Below are positions 57,857 through 64,000 of a stretch of DNA of 64,000 nt, piece after piece. How positions within the stretch are numbered: the first letter of the stretch is position 1; every line of letters starts with the position of its first letter. The DNA is from Trujillonella humicola. Its GTDB lineage: Bacteria > Actinomycetota > Actinomycetes > Mycobacteriales > Geodermatophilaceae. The stretch covers positions 35,872 to 99,871 of the forward strand of contig NZ_JBJNRJ010000014.1 in NCBI RefSeq assembly GCF_046233715.1, given 5' to 3'. The translations under genes were made by a program, and so were the position numbers. Below the pieces are notes generated by a model. That model had not been told where the DNA came from, did no database searches, and saw only the letters and a program-made list of their open reading frames with translations.

Positions 57857-59557
57857 ATGCCCGACACCCCGGCCACCGCCCGCTACCGCGCCGCCCGCGA
57901 CCAGCTGCTGGGCTGGAGCGGGGACCACGACCGGGCGGTCGCGGAGTTCCGCTGGCCGGAGTTCGACGGGCCGTTCAACTGGGCCGTGGACTGGTTCGAC
58001 GCCGTCGCCCGCGGCGTCGACCGCCCGGGACTGGTCGTCGCCGAGGAGGACGGGAGCGAGGGGAGCTGGTCGTTCGACACCCTGGCCCGCCGCTCGGACC
58101 AGGTGGCCGGCTGGCTGCGCGACCGGGGGGTGGCGAAGGGCGACCGCGTCGTCCTCATGCTCGGCAACCGGGTCGAGCTGTGGGAGTCCATGCTCGCCGT
58201 GATGAAGCTCGGCGCGGTCATCATGCCGACCACCACGGCGCTGGGGCCGGCGGACCTCGCCGACCGCATCGCCCGCGGCGGTGCCCGGCACGTGATCGCC
58301 GACGCGGCGGACGCCGCCAAGTTCGACGGCGTCCCCGGCGACTACGGGCGGATCGTGGTCGGTGGCCGGGTGCCGGGCTGGGCGAGCTACGCCGACGCGG
58401 ACGGCGCCCCCGAGCAGCCACCCGGCCACCCCGGGACGACGGCGACCGACCCGCTGCTCCTGTACTTCACCAGCGGCACCACCAGCCGGCCCAAGCTCGT
58501 CGAGCACACCCAGGTCAGCTACCCGGTCGGGCACCTGTCGACGATGTTCTGGCTGGGCCTGCGCCCCGGCGACGTGCACCTCAACATCAGCTCACCGGGC
58601 TGGGCCAAGCACGCCTGGAGCTGCTTCTTCGCGCCGTGGGCGGCCGAGGCGACGGTCTACCTCTACAACTACAAGCGCTTCGACGCCCCGGCGCTGCTGG
58701 AGCGGATCCGGTCGGCCGGCATCACCACCTTCTGCGCGCCGCCCACCGTATGGCGGATGCTCATCCAGGCCGACCTGTCCGGCGGCGCCGGCTCGCTGCG
58801 CGAGGTGATCGCCGCGGGGGAGCCGCTCAACCCCGAGGTGATCGAGCAGGTCCGCAGGCACTGGGGGCTCACGCTGCGCGACGGCTACGGCCAGACCGAG
58901 ACGACGGCGTCGGTCGGGAACACCCCCGGCTCGCGCGTCGTGCCGGGCTCCATGGGGCGGGCGCTGCCCGGGGTGCCGGTCGTGCTCGTGGACCCGGTCA
59001 CCGGGGAGCCCGGCGACGAGGGGGAGATCTGCCTCGACCTGTCGCAGCGGCCGCTGAACCTGATGACCGGCTACCAGGGCGACCCCGAGCGGGCCGCGGA
59101 GGCGATGGCCGGCGGCTGGTACCACACCGGCGACGTCGCGACCCGGGACGCGGAGGGCTACATCACCTACGTCGGGCGCACCGACGACGTCTTCAAGGCC
59201 AGCGACTACAAGATCAGCCCGTTCGAGCTCGAGAGCGTGCTGATCGAGCACCCGGCCGTGGTCGAGGCCGCCGTCGTCCCGGTGCCCGACCCGGTGCGCG
59301 CCGCCGTCCCCAAGGCGTACGTGACCCTGGCGCCGGGCTGGGAGCCGTCCGCGGACACGGCCCTGGCCGTGCTGCGCCACGCCCGCGAGCGGCTGGCTCC
59401 CTACCTGCGGGTGCGCCGGCTGGAGTTCGCGGAGCTGCCCAAGACGATCTCGGGCAAGATCCGCCGGGTCGAGCTGCGCGAGCGCGAGGAGCGGCTGGCG
59501 CCGGCCGGCAGCGACACCGAGTTCGCGGACACCGACTTCCCCGAGCTGCGCGGCTGA
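57857..59557 (+). CDS. AMP-forming acyl-CoA synthetase (medium-chain/aromatic type)
   Basis: A 566-residue adenylate-forming ligase that activates a carboxylic acid to acyl-AMP and then acyl-CoA. The P-loop-like core is YFTSGTTSRPKLVEHT, followed by SPGWAKHAWSCFFAPW, DGYGQTETTASVGNTPG, the hinge region YHTGDVATRDAEGYI with TYVGRTDDVFKASDYKISPF, and the C-terminal catalytic lysine in KTISGKIRRVEL. The N-terminus (FRWPEFDGPFNWAVDWFDAV) is typical of the acetyl/medium-chain/benzoate-like group rather than long-chain FadD. The ATG at 57857 starts this region. It is divergent from the LuxR-type regulator and converges on the second dehydrogenase gene. Confidence 0.92.
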   Translation: MPDTPATARYRAARDQLLGWSGDHDRAVAEFRWPEFDGPFNWAVDWFDAVARGVDRPGLVVAEEDGSEGSWSFDTLARRSDQVAGWLRDRGVAKGDRVVLMLGNRVELWESMLAVMKLGAVIMPTTTALGPADLADRIARGGARHVIADAADAAKFDGVPGDYGRIVVGGRVPGWASYADADGAPEQPPGHPGTTATDPLLLYFTSGTTSRPKLVEHTQVSYPVGHLSTMFWLGLRPGDVHLNISSPGWAKHAWSCFFAPWAAEATVYLYNYKRFDAPALLERIRSAGITTFCAPPTVWRMLIQADLSGGAGSLREVIAAGEPLNPEVIEQVRRHWGLTLRDGYGQTETTASVGNTPGSRVVPGSMGRALPGVPVVLVDPVTGEPGDEGEICLDLSQRPLNLMTGYQGDPERAAEAMAGGWYHTGDVATRDAEGYITYVGRTDDVFKASDYKISPFELESVLIEHPAVVEAAVVPVPDPVRAAVPKAYVTLAPGWEPSADTALAVLRHARERLAPYLRVRRLEFAELPKTISGKIRRVELREREERLAPAGSDTEFADTDFPELRG

Positions 59558-59600
59558 GCGGAGTGCGAGAAGGCAGGAGACCTGCGCTCTCGCACTCCGC
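59558..59600. repeat. Intergenic hairpin, family A copy 3
   Basis: GCGGAGTGCGAGA (59558-59570) and its perfect complement (59588-59600) flank a centre GCAGG-AGA-CCTGC; two unpaired bases lie between the inner and outer stems. It lies directly after the CoA-ligase stop and 7 bp from the convergent dehydrogenase stop. Confidence 0.8.
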
Positions 59601-59607
59601 GGGGGGC

Positions 59608-60735
59608 TCAGCGGTCGGCGTCGGTGTAGACGATCATCCCGCGGATGTTCGTGCCGTCCCGCATGTCCTGGTAGCCCTGGTTGACCTCCTCCAGCGAGTA
59701 CTTCGTGGTCACCAGCTCGTCGAGCTTGAGCTGCCCCTCCTGGTAGAGCGCCAGCAGCTCGGGGATTGCCGAGCGCGGCGAGAGGCCGCCGAAGATCGCG
59801 CCCTGCAGGTCCTTCTGCAGCAGGGCGAGCTCGAACAGGCTGACCTTCACGTCGGTGTTCGCCGCGTTGCCCATCCCGGTGACGACGGCGCGACCGCCCT
59901 TGCCGGTGACGCTCAGCGCGGCGCCGACGTCCTCGCCCTGGATGTCGCCGACGGTGATGATGACCTTCTCGGCCATCCGCCCCCAGGTGAGCTCGTTGAT
60001 CGGGCCGGTGGCCTCCTCGATGCTGGCGAAGGCGTGCGTCGCGCCCATCTCCATGGCCCACTCGCGCTTGCGCGGCACGGGGTCGATCGCGAACACCCGC
60101 TTGGCGCCGGCCGCCGCCGCGCCCTGGACGGCGTTCATGCCGACCCCGCCGACCCCCATGACGACGACGTTCTCACCGGGCCGGACGTCGGCCACCTTCG
60201 TCGCCGAGCCCCAGCCCGTGGTGACGCCGCAGCCGACGAGCGCCGCGACCTCCAGCGGGATGTCGGGCTCGATCTTGACCACCGAGGCCTGGTGCACGGT
60301 GATGTAGGGCGAGAACGTGCCCAGCAGGCACATCGGGATGACGTCCCTGCCCCGGGCCTGCACCCGGTAGCTGCCGTCGGAGATCGAGGTGCCGGCCAGC
60401 AGGTTGGCGCCGAGGTCGCAGAGGTTCTGCATCCCCTTCGAGCACGGCGGGCACTGCCCGCACGCCGGGATGAACGCGGTGACGACGTGGTCGCCCTCCC
60501 GCAGCCCCTGCACCCCGGGGCCCACCTTCGTGACCACGCCGGAGCCCTCGTGCCCGCCGATGACCGGGTAGAAGGCGACCGGGGTGCCGCCGGTGACGAG
60601 GTGCTCGTCGCTGTGGCACAGGCCCGAGGCGGCGAGCTGCACCTGGACCTCGCCCTCCTTCGGGTCGCCCAGCTCGATCTCCTCGATCGACCACTCCTCG
60701 CCCACGCCCCACAGCAGCGCGCCCTTGGTCTTCAC
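59608..60735 (-). CDS. NDMA-dependent (nicotinoprotein) alcohol dehydrogenase
   Basis: A 375-residue zinc dehydrogenase highly like the nicotinoprotein NDMA-dependent enzymes of Rhodococcus, Amycolatopsis and mycobacteria. Opening KTKGALLWGVGEEWSIEEIE is diagnostic. Catalytic zinc ligands C40, H62, E63; structural cysteines C92, C95, C98, C106; cofactor fold VMGVGGVGMNAVQGAAAAG. These enzymes do not release NAD and hand electrons to another carrier, probably mycofactocin. The GTG at 60735 follows GGGGAGGGG. It is divergent from the FAD monooxygenase gene across a 148-bp region with a perfect palindrome. Confidence 0.94.
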   Translation of the reverse strand: MKTKGALLWGVGEEWSIEEIELGDPKEGEVQVQLAASGLCHSDEHLVTGGTPVAFYPVIGGHEGSGVVTKVGPGVQGLREGDHVVTAFIPACGQCPPCSKGMQNLCDLGANLLAGTSISDGSYRVQARGRDVIPMCLLGTFSPYITVHQASVVKIEPDIPLEVAALVGCGVTTGWGSATKVADVRPGENVVVMGVGGVGMNAVQGAAAAGAKRVFAIDPVPRKREWAMEMGATHAFASIEEATGPINELTWGRMAEKVIITVGDIQGEDVGAALSVTGKGGRAVVTGMGNAANTDVKVSLFELALLQKDLQGAIFGGLSPRSAIPELLALYQEGQLKLDELVTTKYSLEEVNQGYQDMRDGTNIRGMIVYTDADR

Positions 60736-60844
60736 GACGTCCCCTCCCCTGCCCGTCGCCGTCCACGGGCGTCCCGGCCGCCGCGACCGGCGGACCCCGC
60801 CCAGCCTCGGGAGCGGGGCCGGAGGCGGCAACCGCAGGGCCGCG

Positions 60845-60864
60845 CGCTGCAACGTCGTGCAGCG
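60845..60864. promoter_or_regulatory. Palindrome CGCTGCA-N6-TGCAGCG between dehydrogenase and monooxygenase genes
   Basis: Perfect 7-bp arms with a 6-bp centre (ACGTCG) sit 20 bp before the monooxygenase ATG. The sequence CTGCAACGTCG is shared with the repeat at 57777-57795 near the LuxR-type gene, so both may be sites for that regulator. Being close to the start codon it could repress the monooxygenase or activate the divergent dehydrogenase gene. Confidence 0.5.
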
Positions 60865-60883
60865 TTCCCGCAGACTGGCGACC

Positions 60884-62293
60884 ATGTCCGGCGCCGAGGT
60901 GGTCGTGGTCGGCGCCGGCCCGGTCGGGCTGACGGCGGCGCTGCTGCTGGCCCGGCGCGGGGTGCCGGCGCTGGTCCTCGAGCGGCACGCGGTGCCCTAC
61001 GGCTGCCCCCGGGCGGTCCACCTGGACGACGAGGCGCTGCGGGCGCTGTCCGACGCCGGGGTGGCCGACGAGTTCCTGGCGGTCAGCCGCCCGGCGTCGG
61101 GGCTGCGGCTGCTCGACGCACGGGCCGGGGTGCTGGCCGAGTTCGGCCGCGATCCACGCGCCGGCCGGCACGGCTGGCCGCAGGCGTCGATGTTCCACCA
61201 GCCGGACCTGGAGCAGATCCTGCGCGCGGCGGTGGAGCGCGAGCCGCTGGTCCGGGTGGAGCGGGGGGCGGCGGTCACGGGGCTGACCCCGGTCCCCGGC
61301 GGGGTCGTCGTCCACCTGGCGGACCGGTCCGTTCCGGCGCCGGCCGTGCTCGGCTGCGACGGCGCGGGCAGCACGGTGCGCCGGCTGATCGGCGCCCGGA
61401 TGCGCGACCTCGGCCGCTCGGACCGCTGGCTCGTGGCCGACCTGCGCGCGGCTCGCCCGCTGCCGGTGTGGCCGGGCGTGCACCAGGTCTGCGACCCGCA
61501 CCGCGCCGCGACGTTCATGCCGGTGGCCGGGGACCGCTACCGCTTCGAGACGCGGCTGGCCCCGGGGGAGTCCGCCGCGGACCTGCCGCTGGCCGACCTC
61601 CTCGCGCCCTTCCGTGCACAAGGGGCCGAGGTCGTGCGCACGGCCGAGTACGTCTACCGCGCGCAGGTGGCCGACCGCTGGCGGGCGGGGCGGGTGCTCC
61701 TCGCCGGCGACGCCGCCCACCTCACCCCGCCGTTCATCGGGCAGGGCCTGGGGCTGGGGCTGCGCGACGTCCACCAGGTGACGTGGAAGCTCGCCGCCGT
61801 CCTGGCCGGCGAGGACGACGCGCTGCTGGACACCCACGAGGGCGAGCGGGCGCCGCACGCCCGGGCACTGGTGCGGCTCGCCGTGCTCGTCGGGGCGCTG
61901 ATGACCGGCGGCGGGCGGGGTGCCGCCGGCGTGCGCCGCGCGGTCCTGGCCGGGGTGCGCTCCGTGCCCGCGGTCGCCGCCTTCGCCACCGACAGCCGCA
62001 CGCCGCCGCTGCGCCCGGGCCCGCTGGTGGAGCGCTCGGGCCGCGCCGGACGCCGGCTGGCCGGGACGCTGCTGCCCCGGGCGCGGATCGCGGTCGACGG
62101 CCGCACCTGCGCGGTGGACGACGTCCTCGGCACCGGGACGGCGACGCTGTCCCGCGCGAGGGACGGGCTGGTGGTGCACGCCGCCGGCCGGCGGACCGGC
62201 ATCGCCGACACCGACGGCGTCCTCACCGCGTGGCTGGGCGGGGCGCGGTCGGTCGTCGTCCGGCCCGACCGGGTGGTCCGCTCGGCCCGCTGA
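60884..62293 (+). CDS. FAD-dependent aromatic monooxygenase, MhpA-like
   Basis: A 469-residue class A flavoprotein monooxygenase. FAD-binding GxGxxG: VVGAGPVGLTAALLLARRG; DG motif: GCDGAGSTVRRLIGA; GD motif: LLAGDAAHLTPPFIGQGLGL, followed by GLRDVHQVTWKLAAVLAGE. Closest in style to 3-(3-hydroxyphenyl)propionate hydroxylase MhpA and related phenol hydroxylases, which use NAD(P)H and O2. The C-terminal part (from 400) is a degenerate thioredoxin-like domain. The ATG at 60884 begins the FAD fold directly. The substrate is probably an aromatic or polyketide-like ring; no ring-cleavage genes are in the window. Confidence 0.9.
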   Translation: MSGAEVVVVGAGPVGLTAALLLARRGVPALVLERHAVPYGCPRAVHLDDEALRALSDAGVADEFLAVSRPASGLRLLDARAGVLAEFGRDPRAGRHGWPQASMFHQPDLEQILRAAVEREPLVRVERGAAVTGLTPVPGGVVVHLADRSVPAPAVLGCDGAGSTVRRLIGARMRDLGRSDRWLVADLRAARPLPVWPGVHQVCDPHRAATFMPVAGDRYRFETRLAPGESAADLPLADLLAPFRAQGAEVVRTAEYVYRAQVADRWRAGRVLLAGDAAHLTPPFIGQGLGLGLRDVHQVTWKLAAVLAGEDDALLDTHEGERAPHARALVRLAVLVGALMTGGGRGAAGVRRAVLAGVRSVPAVAAFATDSRTPPLRPGPLVERSGRAGRRLAGTLLPRARIAVDGRTCAVDDVLGTGTATLSRARDGLVVHAAGRRTGIADTDGVLTAWLGGARSVVVRPDRVVRSAR

Positions 62294-62354
62294 GGGGGTA
62301 CGACTGTGCCCCGCGGGAGCGGGTGCGCGCCGCCCGGCGGGGTAGGGGGCGGCC

Positions 62355-62558
62355 ATGCAGACCGACAAGTCCCAGATCGTGGACCTGCTCCGCACCCGCG
62401 GGGACGACGCCGCCGCCGAGCGCGCCGACCGCGAGCTCCCCGACTCCGTGGACATCCACGAGCACGGCGGGGTGCTCGGCGAGCTGGGCCTGGACCCGAT
62501 GACGCTGGCCGGCGAGTTCGCCGGGGGCGGCGGCCTGGGCAACGTCGCCGGGACCTGA
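62355..62558 (+). CDS. Small acidic protein, paralogue of the one at 23494-23694
   Basis: A 67-residue acidic protein, ATG at 62355 with a weak GGGTAGGGGG site. It shares with the 23494 gene the order helix-LRT-R-GD, LPD, acidic segment, GLD, AGG. It ends in a Gly-rich tail. No signal peptide, membrane helix or known domain is visible. It sits alone between the monooxygenase and the cysteine-desulfurase-like gene and has its own upstream space of 61 bp. Function unknown; its conservation as a duplicated small gene is the main evidence. Confidence 0.7.
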   Translation: MQTDKSQIVDLLRTRGDDAAAERADRELPDSVDIHEHGGVLGELGLDPMTLAGEFAGGGGLGNVAGT

Positions 62559-62598
62559 GGACTTCCCGCCCGACCGCCCCTCCCGCCCCGCTGCAGCG

Positions 62599-62670
62599 CG
62601 GCACTGCCGCGCTGCGGACCCCGGTGCCGCGCTGTGCCGCGGCACCGGGGTCCGCGACGCGGCAGTGCCG
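62599..62670. repeat. Very long GC hairpin with 33-bp arms
   Basis: Arms 62599-62631 and 62638-62670 pair over 33 positions with two adjacent mismatches around a 6-nt loop (CTGTGC). The left arm begins CGGCACTGCCGCGCTGCGG. It lies 41 bp after the small acidic gene and 36 bp before the next gene's start, on the same strand. It could be a strong terminator. It differs in sequence from families A and B. Confidence 0.85.
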
Positions 62671-62705
62671 GGCGGCCGACCCGGCGGGGGAGCCATGCTG
62701 ACGGG

Positions 62706-63909
62706 GTGAGCTACGACGTCGCCGCCGTCCGGTCCGCCTTCCCCGCGCTGCGCGCCGGCGCCGCGCACTTCGACGGCCCCGGTGGCTCCCAGGTGCCGCT
62801 GCCGGTGGCCGAGGCGGTGGCGGCCACGCTGACCAGCCCGATCGCCAACCGTGGCCGGCTCACCCGGGCCGAGCGCACCGCCGACGACGTCGTCCTCGCG
62901 GCGCGGGCCGCCGTGGCCGACCTGGTGGGCGGCGACCCGCGCGGCGTCGTCTTCGGCCGCAGCATGACGCAGCTGACCTACGACCTGTCCCGGACGCTGG
63001 CGGCCTCCTGGGGGCCGGGCGACGAGGTCGTGGTGACCCGGCTGGACCACGACGCCAACGTCCGCCCGTGGGTGCAGGCAGCCGCGGCGCGCGGGGCCAC
63101 GGTCCGGTGGGCCGATCTCGACCCGGCCACCGGCGAGCTCGAGCCGGACGCCGTCGCCGCCGTCCTCTCCGGGCGGACCCGGCTGGTGGCGCTGACCGGT
63201 GCGTCGAACCTCATCGGCACCCGGCCCGACGTCCCGGCGATCACCGCGCTCGTCCACGGGGCCGGCGCTCTGGCGTACGTCGACGGCGTCCACCTCGCCG
63301 CGCACGCGCCCGTCGACGTCGCGGCGCTCGGCGCCGACTTCTTCGCGTGCTCGCCGTACAAGTTCCTCGGCCCGCACCTGGGCTGCGTGGTCGCCGCGCC
63401 GGCGCTGCTGGAGACCCTGCACCCGGACAAGCTGCTGCCCTCGACGGACGCCGTCCCGGAGCGGTTCGAGCTCGGCACGCTGCCCTACGAGCTGCTCGCC
63501 GGGACGACGGCGGCGGTCGACTACCTGGCCGGCCTCGGCGGGGCGGACGGCGACCGGCGGGCCCGGCTGCTGGCCGGGCTGGCCGCGCTCGAGGAGCACG
63601 AGGACCGGCTGCGGATGCGCACCGAGGAGGTCCTGGCGCGGCTGCCCGGCGTCACCGTGTGGTCGCGGGCGCGGCACCGCACGCCGACCCTGCTGCTGAC
63701 CGCCGACGGGCACCCGGCGGCGGAGCTGTCCCGCGGCCTGGCCGCGCGGGACGTCAACGCGCCGGCCGGCTCCTTCTACGCGATCGAGCCCGCCCGCCGG
63801 CTCGGGCTCGGGGATGCCGGGGGGCCTGCGGGTGGGCATGGCGCCCTACACCGACGACGAGGACGTCGACCGCCTGCTCGCCGGCCTCACCGACCTGCTC
63901 GGCGCCTGA
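62706..63909 (+). CDS. Cysteine desulfurase-like PLP enzyme (class V aminotransferase fold), frameshifted near the 3' end
   Basis: A class V PLP protein of about 400 residues, like the VC1184 subgroup of cysteine desulfurase homologues. PLP-binding lysine K219 lies in ACSPYKFLGPHLG; other marks are FDGPGGSQVPLPVAEAV, GRSMTQLTYDLSRTLA, DHDANVRPWVQAA and YVDGVHLAAHAPVD. From 62706 the frame runs to a G6 run at 63819-63824. There the expected C-terminus (LRVGMAPYTDDEDVDRLLAG) continues only in the +1 frame, to a TGA at 63907-63909. Removing one G restores it. An indel error is likely, given the poor assembly; otherwise it is a recent mutation with an altered tail ending at 63923. GTG 62706 is the start. 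Confidence 0.8.
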
Positions 63910-64000
63910 CAGTGAGGATGTAGGCGCGCCCCGCAGCGGTCGTTCCTGACCCAGCGCCTGACTGACTTCGAGTCTTCAACGGGATCTGTCGGTTCGGTCC
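63910..64000. other. Window end, no gene recognised
   Basis: These 91 bases carry no supported feature. The last 55 are lower in GC than the rest of the window (for example GACTTCGAGTCTTCAACGGG), which may mark the edge of a different element, but nothing can be named. Confidence 0.4.

Noticed and set aside
57820..62502. A 1,560-codon open frame on the plus strand
   Set aside because: It spans the CoA ligase, the opposite-strand dehydrogenase and the monooxygenase in an alternative frame; composition is Arg/Gly/Pro-rich and no domain is visible.
63945..64000. Possible tRNA 3' end or insertion-sequence end at the window edge
   Set aside because: A TTCGAGTC resembling a T-loop is present but no stem pairs with it, and no inverted repeat or transposase is visible within the available bases.

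Overview
This window is from a very GC-rich, actinobacterial chromosome. Gene content and style (frequent GTG starts, 4-base start/stop overlaps, multi-sensor PP2C phosphatase, DUF222/HNH endonuclease, LCP protein, nicotinoprotein alcohol dehydrogenases, PucR, HxlR and WYL regulators) fit a Geodermatophilaceae-like soil or stone actinomycete. That placement is inference; no rRNA or other phylogenetic marker was found. No tRNA, rRNA, CRISPR array, prophage or recognisable insertion sequence was seen.

Layout. 1-2904: 3' part of the large NAD-glutamate dehydrogenase and a DUF2071 protein. 2950-12703: an accessory uptake/catabolic locus with a non-haem iron oxygenase, plant-type ferredoxin, complete ribose-type ABC importer and VOC protein in one tight operon, facing a second oxygenase, a PucR-type regulator and an amidase. 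12726-23694: an HxlR/flavodoxin-like reductase pair, a GAF-PAS-PAS-GAF-PP2C phosphatase, a DNA-protection trio (YaaA, spore-photoproduct-lyase-like radical SAM protein, exonuclease III), an LCP cell-wall protein, a VOC/ArsR pair, a fibronectin-type-III membrane protein and two tiny genes. 23703-23964 is an assembly artefact (poly-G, ten N, poly-C), so linkage across it is unproven.

23971-34280: acyl-CoA dehydrogenase, DUF4383 membrane protein behind a sigma-B/F-like promoter, carbamoyltransferase, RecQ, a DUF222/HNH protein under an apparent LexA box, a DUF2786 protein and an HTH-TOBE protein. 34652-42287 is a molybdenum block: modABC, a MobA/MocA-like nucleotidyltransferase, moaE, then moaD and moaA, with a GAF protein, a dienelactone-hydrolase-like protein and a WYL regulator inserted. 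42461-48028: MFS transporter, aldo/keto reductase, DUF3097, PRC-barrel/DUF2382 protein and M18 aminopeptidase. 48079-51918: MoxR ATPase, CoxE-like VWA protein, XdhC and a MOSC protein, i.e. maturation functions for a molybdenum hydroxylase whose structural subunits are not in the window. 51982-63909: tandem lipoproteins, two NDMA-dependent type alcohol dehydrogenases (families linked to mycofactocin), a MoxR-VWA fusion, a GAF-LuxR regulator, an AMP-forming acyl-CoA ligase, an FAD monooxygenase, a small acidic protein and a frameshifted cysteine-desulfurase-like gene.

How the parts fit. The molybdate importer, Moco genes and MoxR/VWA/XdhC/MOSC set could together supply and mature a Mo hydroxylase encoded elsewhere. 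The 56.8-62.3 kb block reads as an oxidation-to-CoA-ester route (monooxygenase, alcohol dehydrogenase, CoA ligase) with a shared operator-like sequence near the LuxR regulator. Intergenic spaces carry at least two families of repeated hairpins and one 33-bp-arm hairpin.
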